In this document: piece by piece, positions 57,936 to 64,000 of the stretch
Layout: the number at the start of each line of letters is the position of its first letter
How positions within the stretch are numbered: position 1 is the first letter of the stretch
From: Flabesymbios commensalis
Taxonomy: Eukaryota > Annelida > Polychaeta > Terebellida > Flabelligeridae
NCBI GenBank assembly: GCA_964017125.1
Contig: OZ024902.1
Location: forward strand, 56,840,791-56,904,790
DNA length: 64,000 bases
Direction: 5' to 3'
The notes under the pieces: model-generated
What the model was told of the DNA's origin: nothing
Databases searched by the model: none
What the model saw: the letters and a program-made list of their open reading frames with translations, nothing else
Program-made: the position numbers and the translations under genes

Positions 57936-59163
57936 TCAGGAAAGGAGACACCTGTCCCCTTGTCTCCCAGAGCATGTTGCTAGAGCTATTTTGTAGATTT
58001 CCGAGGCACCGGAAGGTGTATACTGACGGATCAAAGGAAGACAAGAGGACAGCTATGTCCTTTGTCTGTGATGATCATGAATTTAGCTGCCGCATCAACG
58101 ATGAGGCTTCAATTTGCACAGCAGAGCTGTTAGCTATTGAAGCTGCCATCGAATACATCTGGGATAGTAGTGACGAGGAGTTCATGATCATCACAGACTC
58201 GCTATCTTCATTGCAGGCTCTTAAGAGTCAAAAACTCAACAACCCAATTGTTTCCAATATTTTGCATATGTGTCACTACTTGTCTGGGCACAAGGACATT
58301 ATTTTTTGCTGGGTACCCAGCCATATTGGAATACAGGGCAATGAACGGGCTGATGTTTTGGCCAAGGCTGCCCTGGATAAGACGAAACAGTTTTATTATA
58401 TACCATATACTGATTTCAAGTACAACATCTCTGTCTACCTTGATGACATTTTGCAAGGTGAATGGAACATCAATGTCACCAGCAAATTGTTCGAGGTACA
58501 ACCAATCATTAAGCGATCTTTTACACCAATGGAACGCCGAAGAGATGACGTCGTCTTATGCAGGGCCAGAATTGGCCATGCCTATTTCACAAACGGCTAT
58601 TTATTGAGAGGAGAATTGCGACCTATGTGCTGCAATACTCGTCTCACTGTAAGACATGTCCTTCTCAGTTGTGCGAAATATGCGCACATCAGAAGGAAGT
58701 ATTTTGCATTTAATTCCTTATTTGAGCTATTCAGGGACACCCCTGCTGGTTCTATTATTCAGTTCCTTCGGGAATGTAACCTATATTACATGTTTTAATT
58801 ATTAGACATAAGACTTTTTACACAATCACTCCAATTTCATGGAGATATAGTGACTTGATAAGTCGTTCATTTTATAATCACTTCATATTTTACATTATTT
58901 ATACTGATATTTTTATACTCATTAAACTGTGTTATAGTGCAGGCGCTACAACATGTCATCAGACTCGTTACATATAGGTGCCAGGAGCATCGTCATCTTA
59001 TCATATCAAACATTTTAAACTGAATATTTTAGTACGATCATGCTTTTATTGGCTTTGTCTTTCCTTTACTACTTTAACTATACAATATGGGATATTGTAA
59101 TACCTGGAATTTTCACTTAAATGGCCATACTGGCCGAAAAGTGAAGTAAAGCAAATATTTTAT
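57936..59163 (+). mobile_element. 5'-truncated LINE with RNase H domain (I-type)
   Basis: Only the RNase H and tail of ORF2 plus a 3' UTR (58799 to about 59163, ending 'gcaaatattttatttttattt') remain. It is flanked on both sides by reversed minisatellite units, so it inserted into that array. RNase H-bearing LINEs belong to the I, Ingi, Vingi, Nimb and related groups; this one looks closest to I/Nimb, by inference. Confidence 0.75.
57962..58798 (+). CDS. LINE RNase H and zinc-finger tail (partial)
   Basis: The RNase H core is seen in order: VYTDGSKED (first aspartate, 58018), AELLAIEAAI (glutamate, 58123), ITDSLSSLQAL (aspartate, 58190), CWVPSHIGIQGNERADVLAK (58309-58368; histidine and last aspartate). 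All four catalytic acids are present. A tail follows with ARIGHAYFTNGYLL and CCNTRLTVRHVLLSCAKY (zinc-binding type). The frame is open to TAA at 58796-58798. It has no start of its own: the frame runs upstream into minisatellite, which adds a spurious 7-residue-repeat N terminus from 57800. In life the domain removes the RNA strand during reverse transcription. Confidence 0.8.
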   Translation, partial: VSQSMLLELFCRFPRHRKVYTDGSKEDKRTAMSFVCDDHEFSCRINDEASICTAELLAIEAAIEYIWDSSDEEFMIITDSLSSLQALKSQKLNNPIVSNILHMCHYLSGHKDIIFCWVPSHIGIQGNERADVLAKAALDKTKQFYYIPYTDFKYNISVYLDDILQGEWNINVTSKLFEVQPIIKRSFTPMERRRDDVVLCRARIGHAYFTNGYLLRGELRPMCCNTRLTVRHVLLSCAKYAHIRRKYFAFNSLFELFRDTPAGSIIQFLRECNLYYMF

Positions 59164-59164
59164 T

Positions 59165-59220
59165 TTTATTTCTCTTCAACACCTCTCCATTGCCTTTAAC
59201 GCCTTCTCGTCGCCTGATCA
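59165..59220 (-). repeat. 21-bp minisatellite, last reversed units
   Basis: 'ctcttcaacacctctccattgcctttaacgccttctcgtcgcc' resumes the array directly after the RNase H LINE, in the right-arm orientation. Confidence 0.7.
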
Positions 59221-59369
59221 GTTCACCTTAAGCATGTTTAATCATTTAAAACTAACAGAATTAGATTATCCAGTCAAAAGCATACTCAAACGAGGTATTA
59301 TATTACGTGCTCCAATGTGTAGCACATATGTGTTACAAATCATATTTAAAAAGAAAATGATTTTACAAT

Positions 59370-59790
59370 CAAAATCTCCTAGCTTTATGTGTTAAAAATC
59401 ATATTTTTCTTTACTTGAAATTGACCTTTTGACCTTGAAGTTGACCTTTAGTCATCAAAGCAGTACCAGAATAGGTTATTCAGTCAAAATTACACACAAA
59501 GGACCTCGGAATTGACCTTTCGACCTTGGATATGACTTTGAATGACCATAATAATACCATAAATGGATTTTCAAGTCAAAATCCTATGAAAAAGAGGTAT
59601 TAGGCCTACACATGTTCCTTGTTCCACTTTGAAATTTACCTTTTGACCTTGAAGAGTCATGAAAATAATATCAGAAATTGCCCAGTCAAAATCACACGGG
59701 AATGAGGTAGTACAGTTGTTCCTAGCTTCATTTGTTGAAAAGTCATATTTGACCTTGCAATTGACATTACATTCACAAAAATGCCTGGCA
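59370..59790 (-). repeat. GGTCAA-rich repeat array, right arm, reversed
   Basis: 'gaaattgaccttttgaccttgaagttgacctttagtcatcaaagcagtaccagaataggttattcagtc' and further units are the reverse complement of the array at 50460-51130. The frames at 59657-59994 are incidental. Confidence 0.7.
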
Positions 59791-60174
59791 AACTGTTGGC
59801 TTTGTGTACTCGACGCAGACGCACACGCACACTCGGACGCACGATCAGACGCAGAAGAACGTCCCCATGTTCCGCAGTTTCCACGTTCCGATAACCATGA
59901 GAAAGTTCCTCAGTCGGTTTGCCAGGCCACCATATTTTTGTTGTACCTTACAATTCATGAAGTATGTTTTTTGATCCAAACGTATAGTTTATAGGTCTGG
60001 ATTGTAAAACCACCGGGTGCAATTTGTTCACCATTGAGCATTTATTTTTATTTTTCGGACTTGGTGGCCATTGCTGAATATCTTGTTTTCGCTCATAACA
60101 GTTTGCTCAGGCTTCAAGCTTCAAAATTCTGAAAAAAATGTCCCCCATGATTATTGACAGCGCCCAGCAAACAC

Positions 60175-60269
60175 AAAACATTTGCATAAGATTTGTACAA
60201 GGTCCGCCAAACGTCTTCGACGTTGGTCCAAAATTGTAAAAATGTTATACAAATGTTTTGTGTTTGCTA
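60175..60269. mobile_element. Short CAGCAAACAC-ended MITE, copy 4
   Basis: CAGCAAACACAAAACATTTG at the left, 'caaatgttttgtgtttgctag' at the right, with 'cgccaaacgtcttcgacgttggtcc' in the centre. It is the best preserved of four copies in this window and is 95 bp long. Confidence 0.7.
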
Positions 60270-60302
60270 GGCACTGCCGCAGATGGCAGCCAATATCAGA
60301 AT

Positions 60303-60436
60303 ATTCTGTGAAACGCAGTGACGTCACTCGGTGAAAACAAGGGTATATAACACCCCTCCCATATACTTCATTCTGTGAAACGCAGTGACGTCACTCGGTG
60401 AAAACAAAGTTATATAAGACCCCTCCCCCATACTTC
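60303..60436 (+). promoter_or_regulatory. Duplicated CRE plus TATA promoter-like module
   Basis: A 67-bp unit occurs twice: 'attctgtgaaacgcag', the full CRE TGACGTCA (60319-60326 and 60386-60393), 'ctcggtgaaaacaa' and TATATAA (60344-60350 and about 60411-60416), then 'cccctccc'. CRE and TATA are 18 bases apart in each. No confirmed gene follows; the 84-codon frame at 60534-60788 has no known domain. It could serve an unseen transcript or be part of the composite element. Confidence 0.4.
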
Positions 60437-60939
60437 ATTGTATTAGCCAGCTCGGTGAAAACAAAGGAGGTCAAAGTCATTGAGTTTCACAAAATATAGG
60501 TCTAGGCCTAACTAGCATGCTAAATGTCGGCTATTGATCACTCTAATAAGTTACGTTAAAGTTAAGGTGATAAACATGATAAAAGAGATAGAAACTCATA
60601 CTCGATCAGACCGATGTTGTTGTCACGAATCCCTCATGGCGCAAAACATTCATCCTATGTTGACTCAATGTTGGTCCACCGTCCGCGATGCGATGCTGGC
60701 ATATAGGCTACTGAATCAGAATAAAGTAAACTCATGCTTGCATATATGTTTGTTGGTCCAGTTGCGTAGTCGGTGGCTCAACTTTTGAAAAAAACATTTT
60801 GTCAAAATGAAAATGGAAGAAACAGGAAGGTCTGCTTTGAAAATGACGGATGAGAACTCCCGTCCTTTCCGTCAAAGATCGACATTGTATTCAAACAAAG
60901 AGAGTCATTTGTTATAGGCCTATTACCGCCTTGCCATCA

Positions 60940-62700
60940 ATGATATAATAACCCACACCCCCCTCCCTTTCGCAGGGTCCGATTCCACATTGCCCTCTCT
61001 AAACACCGCCCAGCTACCTGCATACCTACCCAGTGCTACACCTCCACCAACCATTACAAGATCACAGGCGTGGAAAGAACTCTCGAAAGTGAAGGCCCAT
61101 AAGGCGCCAGGCCCAGACAACCTGCCTAATCAAGTGCTTAAACGGTTCGCTTTTGAGATCAGCGAACCGTTCTGTGACATCATGAATGCGTCGCTGCGTG
61201 AGGGAGTGGTCCCTGTGGAATGGAAACAGGCCACAGTGGTTCCTGTACCTAAAGTTACACCCACACCATCCATGGATAAGCTGCGTCCTGTATCCCTCAC
61301 ACCGACACTAGCCAAGGTTGCTGAAAGCTTCATCACCAGGTGGATGATGGCTGACATGGAGTCGAGCCTTGACCACAGCCAGTTTGGTAACCGTAAAGGC
61401 AGATCCACCAACCATTACCTTCTGCAGCTGGTACAGTACGCTCACCAGGCGTTACAGGATGGTCAAAGTGCAGACTTTCTCGCAATTGACTGCAGCAAAG
61501 CATTTGATCGAGTTAACATTACTGTGGCCCTAAATAAACTATTGAATATGAATGCACATTCATATTCAAAGAGATACTACCATGGATCGGCAGCTTCCTG
61601 TCTGGTCGGAAACAACGTGTTAAGGTCAACGGGGCCACGTCAGACTGGTATGACGTCACATGTGGAGTACCTCAGGGTACCAAGGTTGGCCCAGTTGTAT
61701 TCTTGGCCATGGTAAACAACGTAGCCGAATTTCAACCTAATCGCTGGAAATTTGTGGACGACATCACAGTTGCATCCCGTAGTAAGCCCACAGCCAATAA
61801 CAATCCGGCTCTGCAACAGGCAATGAATGAAATATGTGACACTGCCAGCAACGACCACATGCTTATCAATGGCGCCAAATGCAGCACAATGCATATCACT
61901 GCTTGCAACAAAGACCAAGACTTTACCAACATTACTGCGAGGGGTACGGAGATCATACCCCATGTGACAGCCATGAAACTGCTTGGTGTAGTGATCCAGT
62001 ACAATTTGAAGTGGGACCAGCAAATAGACAGTATGGTGGCCAAAGCGAACACACGCAAATATTTTATCACTATTCTTAAGCGCTCTGGTGTTCAGTTAGG
62101 TGACTTGGTGAGGTGCTACTGTACTTTCGTGCGACCTTTGCTGGAGTATGCTGCCCCGGTTTGGCACCCAGGACTCGCCATCCAGCAGTCTGATGTCCTG
62201 GAGCAGGTACAGAGGCAGGTCCTCAGAGTGTTACTACCTGACTCCAGTTACAGCGAAGCCAGACATATCTCAGGACTACCAACCCTGTCTGAGAGACGCA
62301 CAAAACTATGTGTGAGCTTTGCCAGTGGACTTGCCGAAAGCACTGATTTTAGCAACTGGTTACCACCCCGTAGGGGCAAGTGTCATCACCACAACCTCCG
62401 TAATAAGAACAAATTATCCACTATGCCTACCAAGTCTGGTCGTTTCAGCTCCAGCCCAATTATGTTTTTTATTAAATTATTGAATAATGTTTGATATATT
62501 CTACCTAGTCATTGTGCCTGCAGATCATGTGTTGCCTTTTAACTTACTTAACTTATCTAACTTATTTATCTTATTTAACTCATGCAATTTTAATATCGCA
62601 TCATGTATATCTTGTATTTAATTTTTTATGTAAAATGACAATTCTTCAGCCTTTCGGCTGCCATGTCTTTTTAGTTGAATAAACACCAATTATTATTATT
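60940..62700 (+). mobile_element. CR1-like LINE, 5' truncated, with ATT tail
   Basis: Two overlapping frames (60990-61715 and 61703-62494) give one RT with a shift between them near 61,540-61,730. The 3' UTR ends 'aataaacaccaattattattatta', the short tandem tail typical of CR1/Rex/L2-type LINEs. Endonuclease and ORF1 are missing. It lies in the right half of the composite, beyond the GGTCAA array. Confidence 0.8.
60970..62494 (+). pseudogene. LINE reverse transcriptase, frameshifted
   Basis: First frame: KAPGPDNLPNQVLKRFAF (61105), VVPVEWKQATVVPVPK (61207), LRPVSLTPTLAKVAE, SQFGNRKGRSTNHYL (61378) and FLAIDCSKAFDRVN (catalytic aspartate). The region to about 61,730, where the VPQG box should be ('gtggagtacctcagggtaccaaggttggccc'), lies in other frames. 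Second frame: WKFVDDITVAS (61746, VDD replacing YADD), MKLLGVVIQYNLKWDQQID, CTFVRPLLEYAAPVWHPGL and a long tail to FFIKLLNNV, stop at 62492-62494. It is inactive. Confidence 0.8.
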
Positions 62701-62714
62701 ATATTATTATTATC
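62686..62714. repeat. (ATT)n microsatellite
   Basis: The run begins as the tail of the LINE and continues to 'attattattatcccc'. It is a likely length-variable site. Confidence 0.75.
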
Positions 62715-62935
62715 CCCACCACATTGTTTTATGCGTCTGAGTCTGCGTGTGCGCCTGCGTGTGTGTGTGCATCGAGGACACAAAGCCAAATTTTTCAAGC
62801 TGAGACTCATCGGATTTTAATTGAGCATAAAAACATCAAAAACATTGTATATGTAACAAAACAAGGTTATGTCATTTTTATAAAAGCCCTCGAGCTCGGA
62901 TTACTTTGCTTGATATCTAATTTCAGTGAATTCAA

Positions 62936-63286
62936 TTGTTAATTTGTTACTACTTAAACTTCCATGACGTCATACATCACCATAAGACATATTTTTGTGA
63001 ATTTAATGAAACCACCTGTGAATCATTATACAATTTATTTCGGAAAAATGTTGAAAATCTGCTAATAGCAATAAACAATGTCAAAATAACAAAAAATACA
63101 ATATTTTTAAGATATCAATACAGCCATGAGCCGGATCGCTATAAGCGCTATTTTATCGTATTCCTTGACCTCGAAAACATAGGGTTAGACACCTTATTTG
63201 TGCATCTGCGACGATTAGTCTTTAAATTAGGGACACAAATACGATCTGCTATAATGGCCGCTTTGAACAGAGCTGGTGACGTGTAA
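62936..63286 (+). CDS. Unrecognised 116-codon frame
   Basis: The frame reads FNETTCESLYNLFRKNVENLL, IFLRYQYSHEPDRYKRYF, IVFLDLENIGLDTLF and ends IMAALNRAGDV before TAA. Composition is protein-like, with mixed charge and amphipathic stretches, and the region is less AT-rich towards its end. It has no domain that can be named and no clear promoter. A possible acceptor ('atatctaatttcag') lies at 62926. It sits near the right end of the large fold-back composite. It may be a chance frame. Confidence 0.2.
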   Translation: MLICYYLNFHDVIHHHKTYFCEFNETTCESLYNLFRKNVENLLIAINNVKITKNTIFLRYQYSHEPDRYKRYFIVFLDLENIGLDTLFVHLRRLVFKLGTQIRSAIMAALNRAGDV

Positions 63287-63689
63287 CCTTGAACACGTTA
63301 TTTTAACAAATTAATTATGACGTCATTGTTATATTATAAATGAACAATAAAACATTGCACAGCGTCTCTGTAATTTATAAATCACATATCTAATATCTAA
63401 TATTGCGATTTCTCGCTATAATTATAACGCAAACAAAACCTAATGGTATGTGAACACACTATCATTTAACCAGACCTATATAAATATAATACGATGTTTA
63501 AACGTTTCTGCGTATTAAATCTTCCTACTGTATCAAATTATAAAAATAACATGAAAATACATCTTCAAAATAACTTCATTACATTTTTTGGCGCTTCCCA
63601 AATCGATTGTACAATGTATTTGTTTTAATAAATGCGTATCGTTAGCGTCAACACATCGATTAAATTGTAGGAACTGCACACACAAAAGG
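63287..63689. other. AT-rich stretch before the right end of the composite
   Basis: No gene or bounded repeat is seen. Sequence similarity to the matching position in the left arm (50110-50460) is not evident, so the mirror symmetry is confined to the blocks listed separately. Confidence 0.4.
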
Positions 63690-63850
63690 CATATTTAGTG
63701 CATTTTCAGGATAAGAGGTTGTACGGTTATATTGCCGTTACCATGCCAACGTCCCCGATTTTTTTTTTCACAACCATCCATTTCCTAGTCCAGACATATC
63801 AAGCAATCAAAAAAATATGGTTGTGCTTTGTTCTACCGTGGGGAGGGGTT
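63690..63850 (-). repeat. Right inverted end of the composite
   Basis: Reverse complement of 49965-50110: 'gccgttaccatgccaacg', 'tttttttcacaaccatccattt', 'gacatatcaagcaatcaaaaaaatatggt' and 'tgctttgttctaccgtggggaggggtt' all appear in mirror order at about 80 percent identity by eye. Confidence 0.75.
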
Positions 63851-64000
63851 ACTCCTATTTCTAGGCCTCTTTTAGAGAATGGCCGCAGTACTATTAGTAC
63901 AAATGCTGCTTGTTGAATATGCAACACACTGCAGGACAAGTACAATATTTGTGTATGTACATCTTCAGTTTTTACATTATTGGAACTCATTCCAATAATC

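Larger units (their letters stand above)
49926..63905. mobile_element. Large mirror-symmetric (fold-back) composite region
   Basis: Matching inverted ends of about 150 bp ('aacccctccccacggtagaacaaag...', 49965-50110 and its mirror 63690-63850) bound 14 kb. Going inward from both ends come GGTCAA-rich arrays (50460-51130; mirrored 59370-59790) and a 21-bp minisatellite (51370-52350; mirrored 52365-52475, 57736-57935 and 59165-59220). LINEs interrupt the right arm. Sea urchin TU and fly FB elements are known fold-back transposons with tandem repeats inside their long inverted arms; assignment to that type is an inference. No transposase is seen. Confidence 0.55.

Noticed and set aside
63698-63990. 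Short overlapping frames on both strands
   Set aside because: They cover the inverted end of the composite element and have no known domains.

Overview
The window looks like nuclear DNA of a marine invertebrate, most likely a deuterostome such as an echinoderm or hemichordate. The reasons are AT-rich sequence, a vertebrate-like host gene with GT..AG introns, LINEs of the CR1/L2, Jockey and I type groups, and a very dense load of small inverted-repeat DNA transposons. The species cannot be named from the sequence alone.

One host gene can be rebuilt with confidence. A SLC35D-type nucleotide-sugar transporter runs on the minus strand from 34140 (start codon) to 13684 (stop codon). Its eleven exons join in frame into 339 codons, and its introns hold most of the repeats between 13.8 and 34 kb. 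Two weaker host candidates lie at 4.9-5.9 kb: a two-exon micro-gene on the plus strand below an RFX-type X-box, and a minus-strand first exon that reads like a mitochondrial targeting peptide.

Layout. 0-9 kb: a 1.3-kb GGCCTAA-ended transposon, three GTCTGTCC-ended MITEs (short non-autonomous transposons), a TTAA fold-back element and a worn LINE. 9-34 kb: the transporter gene with TTAA-, TA- and hAT-type MITEs, tRNA-derived SINE heads and a LINE tail. 34-35 kb: a LINE fragment just upstream of the transporter. 37.8-43 kb: a fossil LTR retrotransposon (LTR, primer site and gag only), split by a 4.28-kb DNA transposon with exact 15-bp ends and a decayed gene of a widespread, unnamed invertebrate protein family. 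43-49.9 kb: tandem arrays, a fold-back minisatellite and an element built on an iterated GGGGTGACTTGGGAC motif.

49.9-63.9 kb is the most unusual part. It is mirror-symmetric: matching inverted ends, then GGTCAA-rich arrays, then a 21-bp minisatellite, in opposite orientation on the two sides. This resembles a very large fold-back (TU/FB-like) element. LINEs have landed inside it: an old minus-strand LINE, a younger LINE nested in that with a 17-bp target duplication and a 712-codon reverse-transcriptase frame, a LINE with an RNase H domain, and a further CR1-like LINE. No CRISPR array, rRNA or canonical tRNA gene was seen.
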